From: JAUIET01 sp964352475
GTDB lineage: Bacteria > Pseudomonadota > Gammaproteobacteria > Pseudomonadales > JAUIET01
NCBI GenBank assembly: GCA_964352475.1
Contig: CAYGSL010000010.1
Span: forward strand, 1 to 64,000
Direction: 5' to 3'
Length of the DNA: 64,000 nt
Part shown: piece by piece, positions 8,952 to 16,242 of the stretch
Layout of the letters: every line of letters starts with the position of its first letter
Numbering within the stretch: the first letter of the stretch is position 1
Program-made: the position numbers and the translations under genes
Notes under the pieces: model-generated
Told to the model about the DNA's origin: nothing
Database searches by the model: none
Seen by the model: only the letters and a program-made list of their open reading frames with translations

Positions 8952-9794
8952 TCAGCTCCCTTTAAAAACGGCTTCACGCCGCTCAAGTCGTGCTGTGAGT
9001 GCCTCGGCGAAATCTTCAGAGGGAAACAGGCGGCCAAGCGCTTCATTCTCAAGGTCAAGGGCTTGCTCAAACATAGCCAAATGGGGCGCATGCATAATGC
9101 GCTTCATTTCTCTTATGGACAAACTGGGCCCTGCGGGTGGGACCAGCTGCAATGCCTTGCTTCTGGTAAACTCAAGCAGCTCACCATGGGGTAATACTTT
9201 ATTCGCAATACCAAGTTCCACCGCTTGCTCTGCTGAGATTCTCTCGGGGAAGAACAGCAGCTCTTTGGCTTTTTGAAAGCCGAGCAGGCGTGGCAGAAGA
9301 AACGTCGACGATAATTCTGCCGCAATGCCCAGTTTCGCAAAAGGCAGCTGTATCCAGGCGTGCTCCGACATATAGATTTGATCAGCGGCGGCTAAACAGA
9401 GCGTGAAGCCGCCGCCAATCGCCAAGCCGTTAACAGCCGCAAGCACCGGCTTGTCGCAGCGAAGAAACTTCATAGTTGTGCGCTTTTGTGCAATATCGTT
9501 AAGATCAAGGTCATCAAGTACTTCTTGCGGCAAACCTTCCAGAGCATCCGGGCTGAAGTAACCGCCACTACTGAACGCCTCTTTCTCCGGCGTGTTTGAT
9601 TCGGCATCTGCTGCACCTGTCATTATCATCACGTGCGCATCGTCGTCGGATTGAAAATGCTCTACCGCGTAGAATATTTCAAGAAAGGTAACGGCACTAA
9701 GCGCATTCTTTAGTTCTGGCCTGTTAAACGTTAAGGTCGCCACACCTGATTCATCAACTGAGTAGTCAATGTCTCCAAATTCATTTACGTTCAT
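8952..9794 (-). CDS. Enoyl-CoA hydratase/isomerase family protein
   Basis: A 280-aa crotonase-fold protein. I start it at the ATG at 9794 (GGGAGA about 10 bases upstream), 15 codons inside the longest open frame. The oxyanion-hole segments are visible: FSSGGYFSP near residue 80 and AVNGLAIGGGFTLCLAAAD around 125. The following IAAELSSTFLLPRLLG has a single glutamate where delta3,delta2-enoyl-CoA isomerases carry their catalytic acid, so isomerase activity may be more likely than hydratase (inference). It acts on CoA thioesters in fatty-acid or aromatic side-chain breakdown. It stops 10 bp from the end of the convergent CMD-family gene. Confidence 0.88.
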   Translation of the reverse strand: MNVNEFGDIDYSVDESGVATLTFNRPELKNALSAVTFLEIFYAVEHFQSDDDAHVMIMTGAADAESNTPEKEAFSSGGYFSPDALEGLPQEVLDDLDLNDIAQKRTTMKFLRCDKPVLAAVNGLAIGGGFTLCLAAADQIYMSEHAWIQLPFAKLGIAAELSSTFLLPRLLGFQKAKELLFFPERISAEQAVELGIANKVLPHGELLEFTRSKALQLVPPAGPSLSIREMKRIMHAPHLAMFEQALDLENEALGRLFPSEDFAEALTARLERREAVFKGS

Positions 9795-9958
9795 TTGCGC
9801 TGTTCTCCCGTAAGCTGATAAGGCAATGCAATAAAGCATCGCTCAGTGCACATATTATGTCAGCTCTGCGTCGTTAATTGAACGAATAAGAGAGCCGCGA
9901 TGAATCAGCGAATCTGCCAGCCAGAACGACAGCTTGTCAGAATATTTTTACTCAGCGG

Positions 9959-9986
9959 TTGACGAATTGAAATTTGGCGTTAGAAT
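9959..9986 (+). promoter_or_regulatory. Strong sigma-70-type promoter with GC-rich discriminator
   Basis: TTGACG (9959-9964), a 16-bp spacer, then TAGAAT (9981-9986), followed by TGCCGGCCC. The GC-rich discriminator is characteristic of stable-RNA (rRNA/tRNA) promoters under stringent control. The next identifiable element is a structured leader ending in a terminator, not a tRNA or rRNA gene. Confidence 0.6.
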
Positions 9987-9992
9987 TGCCGG

Positions 9993-10190
9993 CCCAGAAT
10001 AACTGGGCAAACAATTTACACAATGTTATGCGTGAGAAAAGTGTGACGAGAATATTTTTAAATTTACCAGCAAGGCGCAATGGAAACACTGCGCTAATCA
10101 GTCTGCTCTAACAAGTTTTCTTGCAGGGCAGTAATGCCTTGCACGCCGGAATCGTAAACCCCTGGCTAGCAATGCTATCCAGGGGTTTTT
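9993..10190 (+). ncRNA. Candidate structured small RNA or cis-regulatory leader, about 200 nt
   Basis: It is bounded by the promoter at 9959-9986 and the intrinsic terminator at 10156-10190, with no open reading frame of note between. Internal structure: a GGCGCA/TGCGCT stem (10074-10079 with 10090-10095), then TGCTCTAACA (10104-10113), which resembles the rrn antitermination boxA lacking two T. A near-perfect TGCAGGGCA/TGCCTTGCA hairpin follows, then the terminator. The order stem, boxA, hairpin resembles an rrn leader. The terminator ends 18 bp before a small gene, so attenuation of that gene is possible. It matches no 6S, tmRNA, SRP or riboswitch class that I know. Confidence 0.4.
10156..10190 (+). 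terminator. Intrinsic terminator ending the candidate RNA
   Basis: AAACCCCTGG (10156-10165) pairs with CCAGGGGTTT (10179-10188), with an inner TAGC/GCTA stem around aat, followed by a T-run. It lies immediately ahead of the 66-aa gene. Confidence 0.85.
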
Positions 10191-10207
10191 GGTTTTGGAG
10201 TATCAAC

Positions 10208-10408
10208 ATGGATACTGGATTAGTTCATGAAATAATTGACTGCCTACCGCAGGAGCGAACTTTGTATCACTATTTCAAAGATCCTTACGCGTTTTACCTG
10301 TTGAGTAGAATATCACGGCCGCAAGCCACCGGTGTCGATGTATACCGAGCTGCCAAGGCGCTTTTGTTTCGAGAAAGACGAAGAAGGTCCGGGGGTTTTG
10401 TACAATGA
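10208..10408 (+). CDS. Small hypothetical protein, 66 aa
   Basis: I chose the ATG at 10208 because TTTGGAG sits 8 bases upstream and because an earlier in-frame start would begin inside the candidate RNA and its terminator. The product reads MDTGLVHEIIDCLPQERT, then L-Y-H-Y-F-K-D-P-Y-A-F-Y-L-L-S, and ends in a strongly basic RERRRRSGGF tail. It has no signal peptide. The YHYFKDPYAFYLL block looks conserved-protein-like, but I cannot name the family. It is probably co-transcribed with the 48-aa basic protein 73 bp downstream. Confidence 0.5.
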   Translation: MDTGLVHEIIDCLPQERTLYHYFKDPYAFYLLSRISRPQATGVDVYRAAKALLFRERRRRSGGFVQ

Positions 10409-10481
10409 CAAGCGAGCAAGGCGACGATTGAAGTGCATTAAGAAACCCCGGTGGCACAAACTGGTTTTATAAGGAGGAATT

Positions 10482-10628
10482 ATGAATAAACCAAAACTGA
10501 GGAATCGTCACGCCTGTAATCCGTTAATGCGGAAAAGTGGTGTGCACGAAAAATCACGCGGTGCAAAGCGAGCAGAAGATAAACGAAAGACTCGCGCACT
10601 GTTAAACAAAAGTTTAAACCAACTATGA
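10482..10628 (+). CDS. Very small basic protein, 48 aa
   Basis: It starts MNKPKLRNRHACNPLMRKSG and continues with V-H-E-K-S-R-G-A-K-R-A-E-D-K-R-K, ending SLNQL. An almost perfect Shine-Dalgarno (AAGGAGG) lies 4-5 bases before the ATG, strong evidence that this short frame is translated. About one third of the residues are Lys, Arg or His, and there is one Cys. It could bind nucleic acid or ribosomes (inference from charge alone). The stop lies 5 bp before the left end of the MITE-like element, which may have separated it from former downstream sequence. Confidence 0.6.
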   Translation: MNKPKLRNRHACNPLMRKSGVHEKSRGAKRAEDKRKTRALLNKSLNQL

Positions 10629-10633
10629 ATCTA

Positions 10634-10900
10634 GGGAACCTCTGATTAAGTCTATGATGCTTCTGCGTGACCTGCAGCATGCAGCTGCGAGGCGTGTGCC
10701 GAAGGTCAAGGCTGGTTGTCCTTGACGAGGCGCACAACGAAGCAGATGCGTGCTGCAGGTCGCGCCCTTCGGGGGTTTCAGGCGAATGCAGCCTCTTCGT
10801 TGCGCGTTCTCGACGCACCACCAGTGCGCCTTCAAACACGCGTCTCGATGCTGCATTCGCCTGAAAGCCAGAAGCGCCATAGACTTAATCAGAGGTTCCC
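10634..10900. mobile_element. MITE-like non-autonomous element, 267 bp, TA target
   Basis: Perfect 23-bp terminal inverted repeats: 10634-10656, beginning GGGAACCTCTGATTAAGTC, and 10878-10900. They extend imperfectly to about 33 bp. TA flanks both ends (10632-10633 and 10901-10902), as expected of an IS630/Tc1-mariner-type target duplication. The interior is nested hairpins: GACCTGCAGCA pairs with TGCTGCAGGTC, with GTCAAGG/CCTTGAC inside. TTTCAGGCGAATGCAGC pairs with its complement near 10850. No transposase is encoded. Short open frames on both strands are by-products of the inverted repeats. Confidence 0.8.
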
Positions 10901-10948
10901 TAAAGGACTTTGTGTACAAGGAAGTACGTTTTCAGCGACAATGCGGTT

Positions 10949-12370
10949 ATGAATAGCAAGAACGATATCAGCTTCTGGTTCAGCCAGCTTGAAGAGAACT
11001 GCTCACCACGCCCGGAGCTGACGGAAGACATTACTGCCGACATCGCTATCATAGGTGCTGGCTTTACCGGATTGTGGACAGCTTATTACCTCAAGCAAAA
11101 CCAGCCCGAGCTCAACGTTGTTATTCTGGAAGCGCGTATTGCTGCCTATGGCGCATCCGGTCGAAACGGTGGTTGGTTAATGGGTATGGTCGAAGACCTT
11201 GAAGCTCAAGTCGCGCACCTTCCCAAGCTACAACGTCGTGCGATATTTCAGGAAGTGCATGGGCTTATCGATGAGGTCGCACGGGTAAGCGCATTAGAAG
11301 ATATCAATTGCGACCTGGCCAAAGGTGGTGCTGTTTACGCGGCTGCCCGTTTTCCAGAACAAACGCAATGGGCCGAACACTATCTTAAGCAAAGACGTGA
11401 GGCCGGCCACAGTGACAACGATTTTTACTGGCTTAATCCAGCTGAAACGCGCGAGCAAATCAATATTAAGGACACCTTTGGTGCCGTTTACTGCAAACAT
11501 ATCGCCGCTATACAGCCAGCAAAGTTAGGCCGAGGCTTGGCCAGCGCTGTTGAGAAACTGGGTGTTCGCCTTTTCGAACAAAGCCCCGCATTGCTGGAAA
11601 ATAAAGCGGATGACTTCTCGCTTATTCGCACGGAAAAAGGTTCGGTTAAGGCGGAAGTTTGCGTGCTGGCCACCGAGGGGTTTGCGTTCGGCAATAACGC
11701 GCTTAAGCCATACATCATTCCTTTGCAGAGCAAAATTATTGCAACCCAGCCTTTGAGCGAATCAACTTGGCAAGAAATTGGGTTTCAATCCAGGCAAACT
11801 TTTTGCGACTTTAGCCGCCTGCAAACTTACGTACAACGCTCAGCTGACCATCGTTTGATATTTGGCGCCCGTGGCGTATACGAATTCGGCGGCCAGCCAT
11901 TTGCCGACAGAATGTTGCCAGCGACTGACCCCGGCTTTCAATTGTGCGAGCGTCTGATGCATGATTTTTTCCCCGTTCTCGACAACACCAACATAGAGTA
12001 CTCGTGGGCCGGTACATTTGGCATGAGCAGGAAATTCTCGCCGCACGTTGTGTATGACAAATCCAGCAATCTTGCTACCGCAGGCGGCTACGGAGGCGAA
12101 GGTGTTGGCGCATCAAATCTGTTTGGCCGCACCTTGGCCGAACTGATTCTTGGAAAAACGTCGATCAGAACTGAAATGCCGTGGGTATCTGCAGCCCCTT
12201 TGGCAAAGTCGCTGAGGCGATGGGAACCTGAACCAATTCGCTGGCTGACGTATGCGCTGGCGGCCAAAGTGTACGCCCTGGAGGAGCAATATTACTGCGA
12301 TTCTGATGCAGCTCAATGGAAGAAGCGTGTGTTGGGCAAGTCAGCCAGTATGATAGACCGGCTACTTTAG
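10949..12370 (+). CDS. FAD-dependent oxidoreductase, PuuB/glycine-oxidase-like (DAO family)
   Basis: A 473-aa flavoprotein. An N-terminal Rossmann motif IIGAGFTG (about 34-41) binds FAD, and the ASGRNGGWLMG segment is typical of gamma-glutamylputrescine oxidase and related amine/amino-acid oxidases. Near the C-terminus GGYGGEGVGASNLFGRTLAELI is the second FAD-contact motif. Its reaction is oxidation of a C-N bond to an imine, giving H2O2 or passing electrons on. I take the ATG at 10949; a TTG at 10910 is the alternative, but it lies only 10 bp from the MITE. Neither start has a strong ribosome-binding site. An oxidase of amines or D-amino acids would fit the DpkA-like reductase and aldehyde dehydrogenase 6-8 kb away (inference). 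Confidence 0.85.
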   Translation: MNSKNDISFWFSQLEENCSPRPELTEDITADIAIIGAGFTGLWTAYYLKQNQPELNVVILEARIAAYGASGRNGGWLMGMVEDLEAQVAHLPKLQRRAIFQEVHGLIDEVARVSALEDINCDLAKGGAVYAAARFPEQTQWAEHYLKQRREAGHSDNDFYWLNPAETREQINIKDTFGAVYCKHIAAIQPAKLGRGLASAVEKLGVRLFEQSPALLENKADDFSLIRTEKGSVKAEVCVLATEGFAFGNNALKPYIIPLQSKIIATQPLSESTWQEIGFQSRQTFCDFSRLQTYVQRSADHRLIFGARGVYEFGGQPFADRMLPATDPGFQLCERLMHDFFPVLDNTNIEYSWAGTFGMSRKFSPHVVYDKSSNLATAGGYGGEGVGASNLFGRTLAELILGKTSIRTEMPWVSAAPLAKSLRRWEPEPIRWLTYALAAKVYALEEQYYCDSDAAQWKKRVLGKSASMIDRLL

Positions 12371-12390
12371 AGACAGCATTCCTTACCTCC

Positions 12391-13050
12391 CTAAATGTGA
12401 TACTCAAACACCTCACGGCCATGACGCGCTTCGAAATCCTGCGCCACTTGCAGGGCTTCATGAGGGTTTCCTTGTGCTTTGCGCTTGAGCAACTCAAGCA
12501 CTAGTGAAGTCACTGTTGGAAGTTCTAATTCGCTGGTTTTTTCAAGTTTTATCCACTGCAAATCGAGCAGCTCTCCGTTGCCTTGCAAGTTTCCCTTAGC
12601 GCGCGATGCGTCTGTAATAAAAAAGCGCGCATCGAAACGACGGGGCGAGCCTTCTGGGGTGATTGCCCGCGCAAAATACTCAAGGCAGTCTAACGCCGGC
12701 ACAAAACCCAGATCGTAAAACTCTCGCCACCCTGGCACATCGCATTTTGCACCTGAACCATGGTGACCCACAATAAGGCCGGTCTCCTCGAAGGTTTCGC
12801 GAATCGCGGTTAAACCTAATACGTTTGCACGTTCCGCACTTGCTGAGACGGACAAGCGCTCAACCTGCAGCGGCGATAGTGTGTTTGCAAGATCCAGCTG
12901 TTCATCGTCGTCGTCACAGCGTCCGCCTGGAAACACATACATATTCGGCATGAATATGTGTTTTCGGTTGCGAAGCCCCATTAACACTTCATCGCCACGA
13001 AGTAATATTAGTGTTGCCGCATCGACCGGCTCTACATAGGCATCACTCAT
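12391..13050 (-). CDS. Nudix hydrolase (CoA-pyrophosphatase/NUDT19-like)
   Basis: A 219-aa Nudix protein. The catalytic core RETFEETGL (around residue 85) is intact, but the segment between the leading glycine (FPGGRCDDDDE) and REU-x-EE is extended. That is seen in the NUDT7/NUDT19 group acting on CoA and acyl-CoA rather than in short MutT-like enzymes. It hydrolyses a nucleoside diphosphate linked to X, probably CoA or acyl-CoA. I use the ATG at 13050, which overlaps the stop of the upstream hydrolase as ATGA, in preference to an earlier in-frame codon. It is the last gene of a four-gene lipid-related operon. Confidence 0.85.
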   Translation of the reverse strand: MSDAYVEPVDAATLILLRGDEVLMGLRNRKHIFMPNMYVFPGGRCDDDDEQLDLANTLSPLQVERLSVSASAERANVLGLTAIRETFEETGLIVGHHGSGAKCDVPGWREFYDLGFVPALDCLEYFARAITPEGSPRRFDARFFITDASRAKGNLQGNGELLDLQWIKLEKTSELELPTVTSLVLELLKRKAQGNPHEALQVAQDFEARHGREVFEYHI

Positions 13051-13892
13051 TGTATTCGAGCGTTCACCCAATCAACAACTGTGGTATGAATATCGGGCCC
13101 TTCTGGCTCGTTAAATATTTCGTGAAACAAGTCGTCATACACAATAAGCGTTTTATCCTTGGATGCCAGGCGATCATGCAACAACCTGGACCCGTCTGCG
13201 GCTGCCATAGAATCTGCACCACCGTGCATGATTAGCATCGAAATAGTAATCGACTGCCCGCCGTCTTGAGCAGCCTGCATTGAATCAAACAACTCTTTAA
13301 CAAGCCGCGCAGAGGCTTTGCCGTGGTGTACCAGAGGATCATTAATGTAATCTTCAACCACCGCCGGATCACGAGATACGCCACTGGCATCCAATTGCAG
13401 AACACCGGATTTCGGCGCCAACACAGACAACAGCTTTATAGTTAGCATCTGCAGCGCACCTGGCTGCAAAGGGCTCATTATCGCAGAGCCAGATAAAATG
13501 CAGCCCTTGAATTGATCTTGTGCGCGCAATAGCGTGAGCACACTGATTAAGCCACCCATACTGTGACCCAGCAAGAACACGGGCATAGCTTCGCAATATT
13601 CACTGAGTTGCTCGCGATACGCCAAAACCGCGTCTACATGATCAGAAAAATGTTCAACGTACCCTGGAGTACCGGGCGATTGCCCATGCCCAGGCAAGTC
13701 GAAAGAGCAGACCGCAACGCCTTGCTTTGCCAATGTACTGGCCAGCACTTCATAGCGCTGACAATGCTCGCCCATTCCATGCACCAACAAAACGACAGCA
13801 CGTTTGTCACCCTGAGGCTGCCAACGCTGGCAATACAGATCTCCGTACTTGGCGTTTGCTAATGTATTGGAGCTCACAGTTACCGCGTTCAA
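13047..13892 (-). CDS. Alpha/beta hydrolase, monoacylglycerol lipase-like
   Basis: A 281-aa serine hydrolase of the Hydrolase_4 (monoglyceride lipase/lysophospholipase) family. Seen: the oxyanion HGMGEH (38-43), nucleophile elbow GHSMG with S111, probable acid D227 (HGGAD) and base H257 (LFHEIFNEPE). The reaction is release of fatty acid from monoacylglycerol or lysophospholipid. The start is TTG at 13892, which overlaps the TGA of plsB (TTGA). GTGGGGAACAGAT just upstream supplies the ribosome-binding site. No signal peptide. Its place between PlsB and a Nudix enzyme points to lipid remodelling or recycling. Confidence 0.88.
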   Translation of the reverse strand: MNAVTVSSNTLANAKYGDLYCQRWQPQGDKRAVVLLVHGMGEHCQRYEVLASTLAKQGVAVCSFDLPGHGQSPGTPGYVEHFSDHVDAVLAYREQLSEYCEAMPVFLLGHSMGGLISVLTLLRAQDQFKGCILSGSAIMSPLQPGALQMLTIKLLSVLAPKSGVLQLDASGVSRDPAVVEDYINDPLVHHGKASARLVKELFDSMQAAQDGGQSITISMLIMHGGADSMAAADGSRLLHDRLASKDKTLIVYDDLFHEIFNEPEGPDIHTTVVDWVNARIQ

Positions 13893-16222
13893 ATCTGTTC
13901 CCCACGACTTAGCTCTATCGCTTTCAATCGGTCAAGTCGCAACACATTTTGCCTAAGCTCCCTTGCCATCGCTTTTCTACGCTCTTCTAGGTTTTCGCTG
14001 TTTGGCTCCAGCAGCCCTCTATGTTGCATTAGCTGGTGCGCGTTTTTGAACAAGAGTTTGCCTATCGACGCTTCGCTGTTAATTCGGCGTTGCAAGTACG
14101 CCTGGCGGCCAAATTTAAGCGCTTGCTCGATACAGACTTTTTCTTCCAGGGTCTCGCTAACGGACAAGCGCGTTAACATATCCGCAACCACAGAATATGC
14201 TTCAACATAACTTTGCAAAGTGGCGTGTGCAAGCAAAGGGGTCATGGCACTCAACATCTGCAAAATTTGTTCAGACCCTTTACCCAGTTTCGCTTCCCAA
14301 TCAGGGTCACACAGATTTAGCTCAGTGATTATTTCTTGTCGAAACTCCTCACTGGGCGCATAGAAAAACTCAAACTTGAACAGGTCACGCAGGTTTTCAA
14401 CTTCCTGCCAAAAAACATCACTGGCATCATCTTCAGTTGCGTCACTGGCTTTCAGTAGCGCCAGCTCAATTAGCGCTTTATTAACGAAGAAATGAATAAC
14501 TGTGTTGCGATAATAGCTGGCTACTGCATGCTGGTCCGGTGCTATACCATAAACGATATCTGGGCCCTGGTCATAGCGGGTCACAATGCCTTCATCAATC
14601 ATTATGCCCAGCAGGCCATCCATATGATGGGCGTAGTCTAGGTTAAAATCTGCGGAAATTCTTAGCCCACGTTGCGCCGAGTAATTCAGTAACTCTCTTA
14701 AATCCTGGATCACCTGTTGCTCTGTCTGAGCGCGTGGCGCTTTCGCCAACAAGCTGGTGGTAACCAAGGAGGGAAACGTCAATGGCGTCACGTTGTTTGC
14801 TTGCACCGCTACCTGAAACGCAATCTTTGCAAGCGCAAGCCTGTCATCTGGATCCGGTGCACGTGCAAGCACAACGGGCTCGCCAATATCCATATAGACC
14901 TTGCCCATCGGCTTTGCCAGACTGCGAATATAACCAATAAACCACGAAAGCGACTCGGCAGATTTCTGCCTGCCCATTTGTTCGGTCGCGTACTCTTCCA
15001 CATCGCGAATCAAATCGTACGATATTGAAACTGGAATAATGTGAATGTTTCGCGCATCACTTGCGTGACAAGCTTCCAGCACATATTTCAGCAAGCCATA
15101 GCGCGGCGGCATCAACTTGCCTAGCCGCGAGCGGGTTCCCTCGAAAGACCAGTTCATAGGGAAACGCTTGTCCATCAATAAACCGATGTAGTGACGTAAC
15201 GTCAGCTTGTACAACTCATTGTCCTGAAAGCTTCGGCGAATAAAAATAGCGCCGGAACGGCGCAACAAAGCACCAAGGCCAGCGAAACTCATGTTTGCCC
15301 CGCCAAACATGTGCGGTGTTGGAAAATCATTGTCGTACATGACTTTTGGAACGACAGCGCCGTCCAGGTAGGTCTTGTGCGTCCACAGTAATATTGCAGG
15401 GTGGTCGCGTACCATGCCGCGCATTTTTTCTATCGATTCGGCGTCGTAAACTACCTTGTCTTCGTAGCCGAGCCCTAGCAAAAAATTATTGAATTTAGCG
15501 TAGATATCCAGCCAAAACGTGCGCGGCTGGGTGATCATTTCTTTCATGTATCCATCGGCTTCGACCAGCAAATCTTGCCTGCTTTTTCCACTTTGTTGCG
15601 CAAGGCTTTCAACATCACGCAGAAACGCCGGGCTGTTACGCAACACTTCGGCAACATGGCGCGGTACTTTATAGCGCCCTCCTCGTAACTTGCGCTCACT
15701 GATGTCAAGTGCCAGCGCGGCTTGACGTGCGATAAAACCAGCCAAAGCAAGTTCATGCTCAGAATCAGGTTGTATATTCTGCTCTAGAAACCGTTGTTGA
15801 AGATCAACGAGAGTAGCTGACAACCCCGCCAACAAATACACGCGTTCCGGCTCCTCTACTGACAGCTTCCGGGCTTTTGCCGGCTTTGGCCTGCGAGGAT
15901 CACCTAACAACAAATCCCGAACTCTGGGTCTGGAGTTCAGTTCTTGTGGCGCGCGCCGCCAGGCAATCCGTAATGGCACTAACAAGGTTGTTTCCGCTAG
16001 ATTCAGCGCCGCTAGCAGGGGCTGGGCATCAATGCCGCGCGTGTCATCACTCAAGTTAATAGGCACTATCCGCGGCGGCGGTTGGTTTTCAGGGCGATGG
16101 TGATTAATCCATTCGGTCAGCACCTCTTGCTCAACACTATTCGTAACGTCGAGAATGAAAACGCGCTCGCTGTCACTCGCTTCGGGCCAAGGGCTGCTTC
16201 GATTGAGTATACTGGTGTGCAT
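13889..16222 (-). CDS. plsB: Glycerol-3-phosphate 1-O-acyltransferase
   Basis: A 777-aa membrane-associated acyltransferase (E. coli PlsB is about 807 aa) that makes lysophosphatidate from glycerol-3-phosphate and acyl-ACP or acyl-CoA, the first step of phospholipid synthesis. Block I is THKTYLD (H282, D287, the HX4D catalytic pair), followed by GAIFIRRSF (about 324-332) and block III FEGTRSR (360-366). The divergent KTY in place of the usual RS(H/Y) is the only oddity in the motif. The N-terminal 200 residues are the helical region typical of PlsB. It lies 20 bp downstream of the HAD-PlsC fusion gene, so both acylation steps are in one operon. Confidence 0.92.
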   Translation of the reverse strand: MHTSILNRSSPWPEASDSERVFILDVTNSVEQEVLTEWINHHRPENQPPPRIVPINLSDDTRGIDAQPLLAALNLAETTLLVPLRIAWRRAPQELNSRPRVRDLLLGDPRRPKPAKARKLSVEEPERVYLLAGLSATLVDLQQRFLEQNIQPDSEHELALAGFIARQAALALDISERKLRGGRYKVPRHVAEVLRNSPAFLRDVESLAQQSGKSRQDLLVEADGYMKEMITQPRTFWLDIYAKFNNFLLGLGYEDKVVYDAESIEKMRGMVRDHPAILLWTHKTYLDGAVVPKVMYDNDFPTPHMFGGANMSFAGLGALLRRSGAIFIRRSFQDNELYKLTLRHYIGLLMDKRFPMNWSFEGTRSRLGKLMPPRYGLLKYVLEACHASDARNIHIIPVSISYDLIRDVEEYATEQMGRQKSAESLSWFIGYIRSLAKPMGKVYMDIGEPVVLARAPDPDDRLALAKIAFQVAVQANNVTPLTFPSLVTTSLLAKAPRAQTEQQVIQDLRELLNYSAQRGLRISADFNLDYAHHMDGLLGIMIDEGIVTRYDQGPDIVYGIAPDQHAVASYYRNTVIHFFVNKALIELALLKASDATEDDASDVFWQEVENLRDLFKFEFFYAPSEEFRQEIITELNLCDPDWEAKLGKGSEQILQMLSAMTPLLAHATLQSYVEAYSVVADMLTRLSVSETLEEKVCIEQALKFGRQAYLQRRINSEASIGKLLFKNAHQLMQHRGLLEPNSENLEERRKAMARELRQNVLRLDRLKAIELSRGEQI

Positions 16223-16242
16223 AGGTAAATCTCGAAGGTTTA

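Noticed and set aside
10040..10170. A tRNA downstream of the stable-RNA-like promoter
   Set aside because: No cloverleaf, no TTCGAATC-like T-arm and no CCA-end pairing could be found.
10629..10920. Several short genes in and around 10.63-10.92 kb
   Set aside because: They lie within the inverted-repeat element, appear on both strands as mirror copies and have no supporting signals.
14717..15028. Plus-strand frames inside plsB
   Set aside because: They are antisense to a gene with clear PlsB motifs and show no independent coding evidence.
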